From NCBI RefSeq assembly GCF_003340475.1, contig NZ_QBKA01000002.1:505501-569500 (forward strand): a stretch of DNA of 64,000 bases. The letters run 5' to 3'. The DNA comes from Alteripontixanthobacter maritimus. GTDB taxonomy: Bacteria > Pseudomonadota > Alphaproteobacteria > Sphingomonadales > Sphingomonadaceae. The notes beneath the pieces are model-generated. The model searched no databases and was not told where the DNA came from. It saw nothing but the letters and a program-made list of their open reading frames with translations. This document shows positions 55,427 to 63,701 of this stretch, piece after piece; within the stretch, counting starts at the first letter, position 1; the number at the start of each line of letters is the position of its first letter. The translations under genes were made by a program, and so were the position numbers.

Positions 55427-56556
55427 TGCGTCTCGCCAACAAGATACCCGCCACGCCAGCGAATGACGAGGATCCGCGCGATACCGAAAGTGCAGAAGTC
55501 ATCGATCTGGCCAGCCGCAGCGCGTTCCCGGTCGTCACCCAGCGCAAGGGAAAGGGTGACGGGCTGGGGATGGTCGCCGGAATTGCCATCGTCGCCGGCC
55601 TGGGCGCGCTGACCCTTTGGAGCATGAACTCCACCAGGATGGAGGAACCGGCAAGTGTGGGCGGGCAAGTCGCCGCGCCTCCCGTCGCAGCCCAGACCAC
55701 CCAAACCGACTTGCCTGTGCCGGTGGCCGATGCTCAACCAGTCGCGCAGACATACGCTGCGCCGCAATATGATCCATCGCCGCAACCGGTCCTTTCCCGG
55801 GCGCCCGGCGCCTCGGTAATGCCCGTCGGTAACCCCTATGCCACGCCGACCATTGTGTTCGACGCCAGCGGAGCCGCCGGTGTCACGAGTGCAACGCCCG
55901 GGCTGGCTTCCCCCGCCGATGGTAGTGCGGCATCGAACGTAGGTTCGTCCGGAGGATCGATCGGTGATTTTGCTTCCCGGATCGGCGGTGTGGGCGGGGC
56001 GACCGCGCAAGCAACCGCGATGGCCAACCCCACCACCACGGTCACGCAGGGTACGCTGATTCCGGCCATTCTCGAAACCGCGATCGATACAGATGTGCCT
56101 GGCTATGTGCGCGCCATGGTGAGCCAAGATGTGCGTAGTTTCGACGGTACCAAAGTTCTCGTCCCACGCTCCAGCCGTCTGATCGGGCAGTATCAGTCTG
56201 GTGTGCAGGGCGGGCAAAAGCGCGCATATGTCATCTGGACCCGGCTGATCCGGCCGGACGGCGCTTCGGTCAACCTGGCGTCGCCCGCCATCGGTTTCGA
56301 CGGGACGACCGGGCTGCCAGGCAAGGTCGACAACAAATTCTTTAAACGGTTCGGATCCGCCATGTTGCTATCTGTCATCGGCGGACTGTCGGCCATCGGC
56401 AGCGGCGGCGCATCGGTAGTGCTGGGCGGGGCGAGCCAGTCTGCAGCTACGGTCGCAGCGCAGCAGGACAGCCAGGTCGGCCCGACCATTCGCGTGAAGC
56501 AGGGTGAACCGATCCGGGTATTCACCGCGCGCGACCTCGACTTCAGCGGCGTCTGA
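55426..56556 (+). CDS. virB10: Type IV secretion core protein VirB10 (TrbI-like)
   Basis: 376 residues: cytoplasmic N-terminus, one membrane helix (about 46-66), a Pro/Ala/Ser-rich periplasmic linker, then the C-terminal TrbI domain beginning near residue 205 (VTQGTLIPAILETAIDTDVPG). That motif and VPRSSRLIGQYQSG are characteristic of VirB10. The antenna helices that reach the outer membrane are in the region near 300-340. It overlaps virB9 by one base. Confidence 0.93.
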   Translation: MRLANKIPATPANDEDPRDTESAEVIDLASRSAFPVVTQRKGKGDGLGMVAGIAIVAGLGALTLWSMNSTRMEEPASVGGQVAAPPVAAQTTQTDLPVPVADAQPVAQTYAAPQYDPSPQPVLSRAPGASVMPVGNPYATPTIVFDASGAAGVTSATPGLASPADGSAASNVGSSGGSIGDFASRIGGVGGATAQATAMANPTTTVTQGTLIPAILETAIDTDVPGYVRAMVSQDVRSFDGTKVLVPRSSRLIGQYQSGVQGGQKRAYVIWTRLIRPDGASVNLASPAIGFDGTTGLPGKVDNKFFKRFGSAMLLSVIGGLSAIGSGGASVVLGGASQSAATVAAQQDSQVGPTIRVKQGEPIRVFTARDLDFSGV

Positions 56557-56569
56557 TTGCGCGGCCGGC

Positions 56570-57622
56570 ATGAACCAGACAATGCATGGAATAGTGCCAG
56601 CCGAAGACAATGCCGGCGTAGGGGACGTTCCGGCAGTGGAAGCCGTTCCCGAAGCGGGTCGGAGCGTCTATCTGGATGCCTACCTTGCGCCGTTTGCACA
56701 ATGGCTGGAACGCGATACCGTCACCGAAATCATGGTCAATCGCCCCGGCGAGATCTGGGTCGAGGATGCCAGCAATCCCGGCATGACCCGGGTGGAGGCT
56801 GCGGACATAACCGACCGGCTGGTGCAGCGCCTTGCCGAACAGGTCGCGCGCGTCAGCCATCAGGGCATTAACCGCGAACATCCTTTGCTGGGTGCAACCC
56901 TGCCCGGCGCACCAGGGCAAAGCGGCGCCCGTATCCAGTTTTGCGGTCCGCCTGCAACGCGCAAGCACTGGGCAATGGCGATCAGACGGCATCGGCGGCT
57001 CGACCTGCCGCTCGACGCGTATGACACCGGACCGTTGGGCAAGGCGCAGCCCGACCCGTTACCCGACGCGCAGCAAGAACCGATCTCGTTCCTGCATGAG
57101 GCGATACGGCAGCGCAAAACCATCCTGATTTCCGGCGGTACCAGCACCGGCAAGACGACATTTCTCAACGCAATGCTGGGGGAGATACCAAGTGGCGAGC
57201 GGCTGGTGCTGGTGGAGGATACACCCGAACTGAAAATGCCGGGCGCAAACGGCGTCGGTCTGATTGCAGTGAAAGGCGATACCGGCGAGGCGAAGGTTAC
57301 GCCCAATGAATTGCTGCAGGCGGCGTTGCGCCTGCGGCCGGACCGGATCGTGCTGGGGGAATTGCGCGGCGGCGAAAGCGTCAGCTTCCTGCGTGCAATC
57401 AACACCGGCCACCCCGGTAGCTTCTCCACCATTCACGCCAACAGCGTTCATGGAGCTCTGGAACAGTTGGCGTTGATGGTGATGCAGACCGGCATTGGTC
57501 TGACCCGCGCAGATACGCTTTCCTACGCCGCCAGCGTTATCGATGTGGTCGTGCAGCTGGGGCGCGACGGGCAGGGCAAGCGCGGCATCACCCAAATTTC
57601 GACAACCGACATGCTCGGCTGA
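56570..57622 (+). CDS. virB11: Type IV secretion ATPase VirB11
   Basis: 350-residue hexameric traffic ATPase. The Walker A motif is GGTSTGKTT (189-197), Asp box/Walker B are in LVEDTPEL and RIVLGELRGGE, and the His box is in TGHPGSFSTIHAN. The ATG at 56570 is chosen because homology starts at about residue 20; a longer frame begins inside virB10. It is the last gene of the vir operon. Confidence 0.94.
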   Translation: MNQTMHGIVPAEDNAGVGDVPAVEAVPEAGRSVYLDAYLAPFAQWLERDTVTEIMVNRPGEIWVEDASNPGMTRVEAADITDRLVQRLAEQVARVSHQGINREHPLLGATLPGAPGQSGARIQFCGPPATRKHWAMAIRRHRRLDLPLDAYDTGPLGKAQPDPLPDAQQEPISFLHEAIRQRKTILISGGTSTGKTTFLNAMLGEIPSGERLVLVEDTPELKMPGANGVGLIAVKGDTGEAKVTPNELLQAALRLRPDRIVLGELRGGESVSFLRAINTGHPGSFSTIHANSVHGALEQLALMVMQTGIGLTRADTLSYAASVIDVVVQLGRDGQGKRGITQISTTDMLG

Positions 57623-57663
57623 TTGGCTTGTTACAGGAATTAGGGTTAGGAAGCCGCCGGCGC

Positions 57664-57740
57664 GCGCCCGTAGCTCATCTGGATAGAGCGCGAGACTTCT
57701 AATCTTGAGGCAGCAGGTTCGAGTCCTGCCGGGCGCGCCA
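57664..57740 (+). tRNA. tRNA-Arg (TCT anticodon)
   Basis: 77 bases with all four arms. The acceptor stem GCGCCCG (57664-57670) pairs with CGGGCGC; the T arm is GCAGG/CCTGC; the anticodon loop CTTCTAA carries TCT at 57698-57700; and CCA is encoded at the 3' end. It reads AGA codons, which are rare in this GC-rich genome, and marks the junction with the accessory region, which begins immediately after it. Confidence 0.95.
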
Positions 57741-57813
57741 ATCGTTTGTGCATTTGCATTAGCGGTGCGCTGATCAAGCAAAAGAGTGCGCCGCAGGTTT
57801 GATATCGGTCCTG

Positions 57814-57862
57814 TCGTCTTTGGGACACTGCAATGACCGCAGGCTAAGTCGTTTAGGGACAC
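57814..57862. repeat. Pair of similar repeats resembling insertion-sequence end repeats
   Basis: GTCGTCTTTGGGACAC (57814-57829) and GTCGTTTAGGGACAC (57848-57862) are near-identical direct repeats 34 bases apart. On the minus strand they read as G-T-G-T-C-C-C followed by AAA and ACGAC. Multiple ~20-base terminal repeats of this kind occur at the ends of IS21-family elements, and I recall similar sequence beside sphingomonad IstAB elements. No transposase gene is visible in the adjoining 60 bases, so this would be a remnant. The 57741-57935 gap holds no gene. Confidence 0.35.
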
Positions 57863-57873
57863 GATGATTTTCG

Positions 57874-57903
57874 TTGGCCAATGGTGATGACGGAATTGGC
57901 CAA
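57874..57903. repeat. Inverted repeat TTGGCCAAT/ATTGGCCAA
   Basis: TTGGCCAAT (57874-57882) and its reverse complement ATTGGCCAA (57895-57903) are separated by 12 bases. Each half is also nearly self-palindromic. It could be a regulator site, a transposon or recombination end, or chance. It lies just upstream of the end of the minus-strand operon. Confidence 0.35.
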
Positions 57904-57935
57904 ACCGCTTTTGCGCTGCGTAAGTCTAGCTCATT

Positions 57936-58598
57936 TCAAAACGGCAACGGGCGCGCACGCTCTATAGCGCTCCACGCTTGATAAGCGGCGAAAAGACTAT
58001 CGCTGGTTTTCTTCCGCGCCCGCGACTGAATGTATCCAAGCCACAACAGATGCGCTCGCTCTGGCGCCAACCTTGCTGCCTGCAACGACCTCGCCTGGGG
58101 CGCGATAGGGAGTTTCATCCTCTCGGCGATCTCAGTCAGAGTCGAACCAGACAGGGTCAGCAAGGACATGCCGGACGGCTGCAGATCTTCAAGAAGCCGG
58201 ATGGAGGACACGAAAAAATCACCGGTCGAAAGCATCTCCTGCCAATCCCAGAAATCGCCATAGATGGCAGGCTGCCCTAGTATGATGTGCCGGTCGGCCG
58301 ACAGCTGCGCCAGACGCTCGCACAGCGCATCCGATCCTCCCATCCCCGCAGCCGAGAGATGGTAGGTTCTGAATGTCGGTTGGCCTCTATGGATGATGAC
58401 CTCGAGCGCGCCAAAACAGGTTAGAGATCGCTTTGGCGTCCGGGCGCTCTCTACCAAGACGATCGACAGCATATTCCGCGGAAGGTTACGAAAACCGTGC
58501 ATTCCGGTATGCACCTTCTGTGGGGGGGCGGTGACCGCGGTCGCCACTGCAAATCTAAGCGGCGCGGTCGACGCTCGGGAAACGATCGGTGAATGCAA
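57936..58598 (-). CDS. Unknown protein, last gene of accessory operon
   Basis: 220 residues if it starts at 58598; an internal ATG (58502, residue 33) would give 188 residues. I do not recognise it. The only shape I can suggest is a degenerate 3'-5' exonuclease-like alternation: L-S-I-V-L-V-E near the start, I-L-G-Q-P-A-I-Y-G-D-F in the middle and a C-terminal helical segment. The acidic catalytic residues of that fold are not evident. It overlaps the next gene upstream by 44 bases with the longer start, so it is probably co-transcribed. Confidence 0.5.
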   Translation of the reverse strand: MHSPIVSRASTAPLRFAVATAVTAPPQKVHTGMHGFRNLPRNMLSIVLVESARTPKRSLTCFGALEVIIHRGQPTFRTYHLSAAGMGGSDALCERLAQLSADRHIILGQPAIYGDFWDWQEMLSTGDFFVSSIRLLEDLQPSGMSLLTLSGSTLTEIAERMKLPIAPQARSLQAARLAPERAHLLWLGYIQSRARKKTSDSLFAAYQAWSAIERARPLPF

Positions 58599-59400
58599 GC
58601 TTCATGATGTGCTCGGTCAGGGCCCTCGTGCCACGCGCCTCAACCATCTTCGTCCACTCATCCCAGCGGTCGATGCGCTCTAGGAGCCAAAGGTAGAAGG
58701 CATCGCGTGCATAGCGATCGCCATCCTCCCACGACATCGACCAGATCGTGCTGCGAAGCGGGATCTCGTCCGTAACCTTGAAGCTGACGAGCTTCACAAT
58801 CGGACAATCATCGATGCTATCGGCAGCAAATCTATTCTTCATGCGCGAAGCCACGATCTCGCGCTCCGCAATCATGTCAGCAGCCTTTGTTCGGTCGCGG
58901 TGCGGGATGAACCCACGGTTCGCGCTGATCCAAGGCAAACCCACGTCGTTCTGGCTCTCTTCTTGTGAGCGCGTAGCAATGAGCATGGCAAGCACCGCCC
59001 GACCTTCGGGCGTCAGATCCTGGTTTGCCTTAATGAAACCAGCCGTGATCATAAAAGCGGAGAAAAATTGGTCGAGATGACCATCGCCCAGAAAAATGTC
59101 TCGGATGCGCTCCTGCTGGTCGACGAATCTGCTGTCATGCACTGCTAGGTAGGACATCATGAATCCGAGAACGGCATCGACCCAGCGATAGTGAAAATCA
59201 GGAAAGCCCAGACGCCCACTCCAAAAGGCTTCTCGGACTGAGCTCCATTGCCTTCCATCTTCATCAACGAGCGGCGGTTCGCCATGCACATTGCCCGAAG
59301 AGGTCAACCAGTATCCCCAAGGCAAGTCGGGGTGCCGGCCATTGCCGTATGCTTCCCCGTCCCAGCGAAGGGTCGATTCGAAGTAAGTGCGAACCATCAT
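58555..59400 (-). CDS. Unknown protein of the accessory operon
   Basis: 281 residues, no family recognised. It is rich in aromatics (W, F, Y) and carries repeated helical segments; PDLPWGYWLTSSGNVHGEP at about 24-42 reads like a conserved motif, and LTPEGRAVLAMLIATR at about 127-142 is a likely helix. No membrane segments or signal peptide. The start overlaps the upstream gene by 4 bases (ATGA), so both belong to one transcript. Confidence 0.55.
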   Translation of the reverse strand: MMVRTYFESTLRWDGEAYGNGRHPDLPWGYWLTSSGNVHGEPPLVDEDGRQWSSVREAFWSGRLGFPDFHYRWVDAVLGFMMSYLAVHDSRFVDQQERIRDIFLGDGHLDQFFSAFMITAGFIKANQDLTPEGRAVLAMLIATRSQEESQNDVGLPWISANRGFIPHRDRTKAADMIAEREIVASRMKNRFAADSIDDCPIVKLVSFKVTDEIPLRSTIWSMSWEDGDRYARDAFYLWLLERIDRWDEWTKMVEARGTRALTEHIMKLAFTDRFPSVDRAA

Positions 59401-60140
59401 CGCTCCTCCTTCGTAGGTGGTGGTAATGCGTGAGCGGCAGCCTGCGAGCGGCTGGCGGATTTACGATCCGAAACCTGCTTCAGCCGCTTCGCGAGAGCAA
59501 CGCAGTGTTCGTAGACGTAAGACTGGTCGCGATAGACATCGGATTTGCGCGGCGTGTGATGCGGATCGCCCGGTATGAGATCGCCGGCGTGATTGGTATC
59601 GAACCCGAGCCACCACAGCTCTTCGTGCTCGAATTCGTCCTCGGTGGTCTGGACGTTTTCATAGTCCTGAACCCAGCGCGTCCGGGTTGTATGGCAGACA
59701 GTGTAACGCTCCTGGCGAGGTTTGCCCTTGGCTCGAAGTTCGGTCCGATTGACTTCGCATTCTTTGCCGTAGGTAATTCCGCCATGGACTTGGTCTGAAA
59801 TGCCAAGGGGGACTGCAGCCGCATCGAAACCGTAAAGCGGATGGTCTGGGCCGACGCCGACGTAGCCTGAGAGTGTGCCGTCGGTCTGACGAAGCATGAT
59901 GCAGCCAAAGCCAGTGTGCTCGTCGACCCAAGCGACCTTGTCTGCTTCCCTATTCCACGGCCCATTTCCCTCGGGCTTACGCTCGGGGCTATGATAAACC
60001 TGCAAGGCCGTGATTGTCGTTTTCGCAACCGGGCAACTGACAGGGGCTACATTTTGTAAGCCATCTGGAATGTCACTTTCTTCCGCTAGCTTGATCTGGC
60101 GCTTTGTGGGCTTGGAATTTCGCCCTGTGAATTTGACCAT
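59397..60140 (-). CDS. Unknown protein similar to a phage/mobile-element family
   Basis: 247 residues, cytosolic. The motifs HPLYG, VHGGITYG, WWLGFDTNHAGDLIPG and a final YRDQSYVYEHCVALA match, from memory, a family of unknown function common in phages and mobile elements of alphaproteobacteria. The basic, Ser/Lys-rich ends look disordered. No enzymatic motif is visible. It is separated from the exonuclease gene by 57 bases. Confidence 0.6.
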   Translation of the reverse strand: MVKFTGRNSKPTKRQIKLAEESDIPDGLQNVAPVSCPVAKTTITALQVYHSPERKPEGNGPWNREADKVAWVDEHTGFGCIMLRQTDGTLSGYVGVGPDHPLYGFDAAAVPLGISDQVHGGITYGKECEVNRTELRAKGKPRQERYTVCHTTRTRWVQDYENVQTTEDEFEHEELWWLGFDTNHAGDLIPGDPHHTPRKSDVYRDQSYVYEHCVALAKRLKQVSDRKSASRSQAAAHALPPPTKEER

Positions 60141-60197
60141 AGGTCAATCTCCGCTTGATTGCGTTTCGTGATGATCGTCGAGATCAAGGTGGGTCGG

Positions 60198-61118
60198 CTA
60201 ACGGTATCGGCTGAATGCATTGCGTCGAGTGATGCGCGGCCCCATCGAAGTTGAGCCTTTACCGAAGGCGTAGATTTCGGTCGCCAACCACGCTTGTTCG
60301 GTCAGAAGCTGACTATCGCTCACTTCACGCCACCACACTCGCTCGGGCGCATTCCAACGGTAGCCTCGAGCTCGCAGCGCATCCTTGGTTTCGAAAGCAG
60401 AGCCGACCGCTTCGATAAGGTGGCTGTCAGCCAGTGCATTTTCGTTGAGCTGGTAGAGCAGGGGGCAGCCGTCGGTGTCCTCATGCTGAAGTAGCTGGAC
60501 TACAGCGTCGACATCGTTGAGAGCCCTATGGCCGTCGAAAAACCAGCCAGCCTGCATGGCCAGGTAACCAAGAGAGCGACCCTCGAAGCCGGCCGCTCGC
60601 CAATCAACCTGCTCTAACGAGCAAGCCCAGGGACGGCCCGGCATATCGGGCAGGCGCTTCTCCAGCATCGGTCGGTCGAAGGCTGCGTTGTGGGCGATGA
60701 TGAGATCCGCTTCGCCGATAATCTGTTGAACGATGTCATCGTCGACAAATTGCGATGCGAGATCCCCATCCGTCAGGCCTGTGAGCGATACGATCTCGGG
60801 CGACAGCGGAAAGCCGGGATCCTCGCGCCAAGTCCAGCCGCGTCCAATCTCAACGATGATACCATTATCGTCATAGCGGAAGCGCCGCATGGCCAGTTCG
60901 GTGATGACGTCGCTTTGCGCATCGAGACCGGTCGTCTCGACATCAACTACGAGAGCTGTCGTCGTGTGACCATCAAGATCGCCAAGCCGTGTGATACCCG
61001 TGCGGATGTCGATTTTCTGCAGGGTTCGAACATCGCCCGCGTCTGAGGGGTGATCTGTCACCGCCGACTGCGGGATTGCTTCGGCATGCTGGCTCGCGGT
61101 CGCGGTCATGCCAGCCAC
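60198..61118 (-). CDS. DEDDh 3'-5' exonuclease (DnaQ/RNase T-like) with extra C-terminal domain
   Basis: 306 residues. The exonuclease core carries DVETTG (about 58-63, Exo I), HNAAFDR (about 139-145, Exo II) and the H-R-A-L-N-D-V-D-A stretch (about 190-198, Exo III, with the catalytic His), so it should be an active single-strand exonuclease of the proofreading type. A C-terminal module (about 235-280) carries A-L-R-A-R-G-Y-R-W-N and W-W-R-E-V, a small domain seen in phage and repair proteins. It is a member of the accessory operon and overlaps the upstream gene by 13 bases. Confidence 0.87.
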   Translation of the reverse strand: MAGMTATASQHAEAIPQSAVTDHPSDAGDVRTLQKIDIRTGITRLGDLDGHTTTALVVDVETTGLDAQSDVITELAMRRFRYDDNGIIVEIGRGWTWREDPGFPLSPEIVSLTGLTDGDLASQFVDDDIVQQIIGEADLIIAHNAAFDRPMLEKRLPDMPGRPWACSLEQVDWRAAGFEGRSLGYLAMQAGWFFDGHRALNDVDAVVQLLQHEDTDGCPLLYQLNENALADSHLIEAVGSAFETKDALRARGYRWNAPERVWWREVSDSQLLTEQAWLATEIYAFGKGSTSMGPRITRRNAFSRYR

Positions 61119-61504
61119 TCCTCATTGGACTCTGCTAACGCCAGGCCATGTTCGGCGAAGATCGAGTTGAGCGTGGTCGGGGCGATATCAGCAGGAAGTC
61201 CCAATCCGTGCACGAGGATTGCGAGCGAGCACGCGTCCTTACGCCTACAGGCTTCGATGGGCGGCCATCCTGCGAAAAGGTCGGAGGCCGAAAGCATCCA
61301 ATCCATCGGATCCTGCGCCAAGCCATCACGCTGGAACCGAGCACCGGTTTCGGCAGCCACACAGGCGATACGCACGATATCGACGCGGTCGACCACTATG
61401 TAATCACCCCGCTCGTCATCGAGAGGATCGAGCTGCCAAGCATCTGTCAGCTGAGCTGGATCGCGGGGTTCGAAATTTGCATCGATGGTGAAGGTCATGG
61501 CCAT
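61106..61504 (-). CDS. Small protein, first gene of the accessory operon
   Basis: 132 residues from ATG 61504, which has AAGGAG six bases upstream; longer starts (61531) lack one. The segment DPMDWMLSASDLFAGWPPIEAC followed by ILVHGLGLPAD is a pattern I recall from small sphingomonad proteins encoded on mobile regions; it loosely resembles the Xre/MbcA-type antitoxin domain (DUF2384) but that link is weak. No catalytic motif is visible. Being first, it lies next to the divergent ArsR regulator, with 134 bases between. Confidence 0.6.
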   Translation of the reverse strand: MAMTFTIDANFEPRDPAQLTDAWQLDPLDDERGDYIVVDRVDIVRIACVAAETGARFQRDGLAQDPMDWMLSASDLFAGWPPIEACRRKDACSLAILVHGLGLPADIAPTTLNSIFAEHGLALAESNEEWLA

Positions 61505-61567
61505 CGCTCCTTTGCATAAGGAACGGATCACCCGTCCTCATCTGGGAGCGCATATAGCGCATAACTA

Positions 61568-61595
61568 CAATACTACAACCATAATTGTATTATTG
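61568..61595. promoter_or_regulatory. Candidate operator for the ArsR-type regulator
   Basis: CAATACTACAA (61568-61578) and TTGTATTATTG (61585-61595) form an inverted repeat of 11 bases with one mismatch and a 6-base spacer. It lies between the divergent starts at 61504 and 61639, in the most AT-rich stretch of the region, which is also likely to hold both promoters. ArsR-family repressors bind imperfect palindromes of this size. The link is inferred from position and symmetry. Confidence 0.55.
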
Positions 61596-61638
61596 AATTA
61601 ACTTGTCGGTCCGGCAGCGCTTCGCTATTGATAGGAGA

Positions 61639-61941
61639 ATGGAAAAAGTGGAACTGTCGAACCGGCTGAGCGCCCTGGGGCATGAGACGCGATTGAAGAT
61701 CGTTCAAGCTCTCGCCGAAAGACCCGAAGGCATGTCGTCGACTGACATTGCCGAGCATGTTGGCGTGATGCCCACCAATACTTCATCCCACTTGTCCGTC
61801 CTGCGAGCCGCAGGCTTAGTGTCGTCCGAGAAAAAAGGGCGGGTTGTGACTTATCGATTGGAAACCGAGATTCTCAAGTCAGTGCAAGCCAATATCGGAA
61901 CGCTGACGAAGAACCACTCAAACGTTTCCAAAAATGCGTAA
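61639..61941 (+). CDS. ArsR-family transcriptional regulator
   Basis: 100 residues from ATG 61639, behind an AGGAG; a longer frame opens at 61603. The winged helix-turn-helix of the ArsR/SmtB family is visible as LSALGHETRLKIVQALAE (about 7-24) and TNTSSHLSVLRAAGLV (about 45-60), with a wing at about 63-72. No metal-site C-V-C motif is visible, so it is not the arsenic or zinc type; it probably senses another signal or acts as a plain repressor. Divergent from the five-gene operon. Confidence 0.88.
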   Translation: MEKVELSNRLSALGHETRLKIVQALAERPEGMSSTDIAEHVGVMPTNTSSHLSVLRAAGLVSSEKKGRVVTYRLETEILKSVQANIGTLTKNHSNVSKNA

Positions 61942-62056
61942 CAGTAGCGATCAAAATTTCTGTTCCCGGGAACTCATCATCTGGTCGCAGATGATCCGAC
62001 GACATTGATTGCCGTTCAAACCGGAACACAGGTTTCCCGGTCCGGCTTCGACGCCT

Positions 62057-63598
62057 TCACGATGACTGACGTAATCCAAAAAGGAGATTACCCAGTCCAA
62101 TCTTCCCGATCCCAGTGGCCTCCCGCCGAAAATCATCAACGAGTAGTTCGTTCATCTGCGGGGAGCTCGCCGGATCTATGTAGCTATGCAGAACCGTAGC
62201 TTTACCAAGCGACAATTCGCATGCGTCTTCCCCGAGGGTGAGGCGTTCTACAGGAAAGGCGAGCAGGACAGCAAATTTGAAGTCGCCGACCGTGGACACG
62301 GCAAATCCAACCGCTTGGTCCACTTGAGAATCAATTTTCGTGCCTTCGTGTAACTCGGCTTGGACCGAGGCATCCGAGGCGGCCAATACAGCTTCCAAGA
62401 GATGCAGATCCTCGCTTTCGTTTATGTCAGCCAGCGAGACTAATGGCTGGCTCTCAAGGTCACAGGTTAGGGTTGCGAGAAATCGCACGCGCTGAACCAG
62501 CTCCGGTGGGAGCGCAGTGTCCAATCCGCTACCGACGCTTCCTGTGAAGCCGAAAATCCGTTTGTCTTCGACCGTCACCGTAAAGTCGATCGGTCCTTGA
62601 TCCTGCCAAGAGAGGATACGAATTTTTCCCTCAAGATCGCTCAGCCGAAACCGCTGCGATCCGTCGAAGTTCGAAACAAATGAAGATTGCCCATCGCTGC
62701 GATGAACAAGCTCGAACACCGGTGTGCGGATTCGGAATGCCCAAGGGTCTCGCTCGCCTTTACCTGCGGATGCGGAGAAGACTTCGCCGTTCACCGTCAA
62801 TACCGATCCGTCAGGTCCTCTGGCGCGGACCCGGCATGCTGCTACCGGGCTTGCGTGCATCGACGCGTGCGCAATCGGCCAATCTGGAATTGGTAAAGGA
62901 ACGTCGACGCCGAAGCGTCTATCCGCCAAGCGGACGCTTTCCAATGGGATGCTCGGCGTCAGGCCGAGTTGATGATTCAACAGGGTCCACACAGAATCTA
63001 ACGGACCAATTCGAACATCGCCTACAAAGCGATCTGTCTGGTATCCCAAAGTCTCCAAAAGACCGTGCTTGACACTCGCATAGTCCTTTCCGCGATCAGT
63101 GAGTGACCGACGAAGTGTGGCAATCAGTTGTTCCGGTTCAATTCGCTCATCCTCGGTCAACGCGATAGTGACTGTCCTGCGAGCGAAGTCATCTTCATCA
63201 ACACCCCGCACAGAAAGCGTCCGGACCTTTTCCAGAATGAGGGTCATCTCGTCGGCCCACCAATGTCGCAGCCGAACGACAGGTTCGAGACCATCGCGCA
63301 TAGTGATGTGAACGATGAAGAAAGGATCCAGCGAGCGCGTCATCCGCAAGGCGTTCGAAAGACTAATGCGGGCAACCGCTCTATCCGATTTCGTCGTGGT
63401 CTTGGTCTGCACGAAGATGGCTGGAAGATCTCGCCGGAGGTCCGCCGATGCAGCGAGATTGTCGCCCTCGTCGAATTCGACGACGTGGTCCCATCCCTTG
63501 TTGTCCTCGATGCTCGGATTGCAGCTGGCACCACCGGGAAAGCTGGCCACAAGTTGCGCGAAGTAGCGCTCGCCAAATTGTCCGATTCTCTGAGGCAT
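62057..63598 (-). CDS. Large protein with a predicted nuclease-like N-terminal domain (DUF4365-like)
   Basis: 513 residues. The N-terminus (about 6-75) reads I-G-Q-F-G-E-R-Y-F-A-Q-L...G-W-D-H-V-V-E-F...V-Q-T-K-T, the E...D...QxK arrangement of PD-(D/E)XK-type nuclease domains such as DUF4365 and Mrr-like restriction proteins: E10, D37 and Q66-x-K68 are the candidate catalytic residues. The rest (about 80-513) is a mixed domain with no recognised motif. Such fusions are common in defence and mobile-element genes. It converges on the ArsR gene, with 115 bases between, and diverges from the gene at 63702. Confidence 0.65.
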   Translation of the reverse strand: MPQRIGQFGERYFAQLVASFPGGASCNPSIEDNKGWDHVVEFDEGDNLAASADLRRDLPAIFVQTKTTTKSDRAVARISLSNALRMTRSLDPFFIVHITMRDGLEPVVRLRHWWADEMTLILEKVRTLSVRGVDEDDFARRTVTIALTEDERIEPEQLIATLRRSLTDRGKDYASVKHGLLETLGYQTDRFVGDVRIGPLDSVWTLLNHQLGLTPSIPLESVRLADRRFGVDVPLPIPDWPIAHASMHASPVAACRVRARGPDGSVLTVNGEVFSASAGKGERDPWAFRIRTPVFELVHRSDGQSSFVSNFDGSQRFRLSDLEGKIRILSWQDQGPIDFTVTVEDKRIFGFTGSVGSGLDTALPPELVQRVRFLATLTCDLESQPLVSLADINESEDLHLLEAVLAASDASVQAELHEGTKIDSQVDQAVGFAVSTVGDFKFAVLLAFPVERLTLGEDACELSLGKATVLHSYIDPASSPQMNELLVDDFRREATGIGKIGLGNLLFGLRQSS

Positions 63599-63701
63599 CG
63601 ATGAGCCTATAGAGACAACTCAGGGGCGAGCGAAGTTTGATCATCGTGCACGAGAGACGCGCTCATTTGCTTATTGCCGCCAGCCAAGCCATCTGCGTGG
63701 C

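Noticed and set aside
49583-57622. The VirB cluster as part of a conjugative element
   Set aside because: No relaxase, coupling protein, oriT or integrase is visible next to it, and the base composition looks like the flanking chromosome, so conjugation cannot be claimed from the window.
57664-57740. A second copy of the tRNA 3' end as an island attachment repeat
   Set aside because: I looked for GTTCGAGTCCTGCC downstream up to 64000 and did not see it; the far boundary is probably outside the window.
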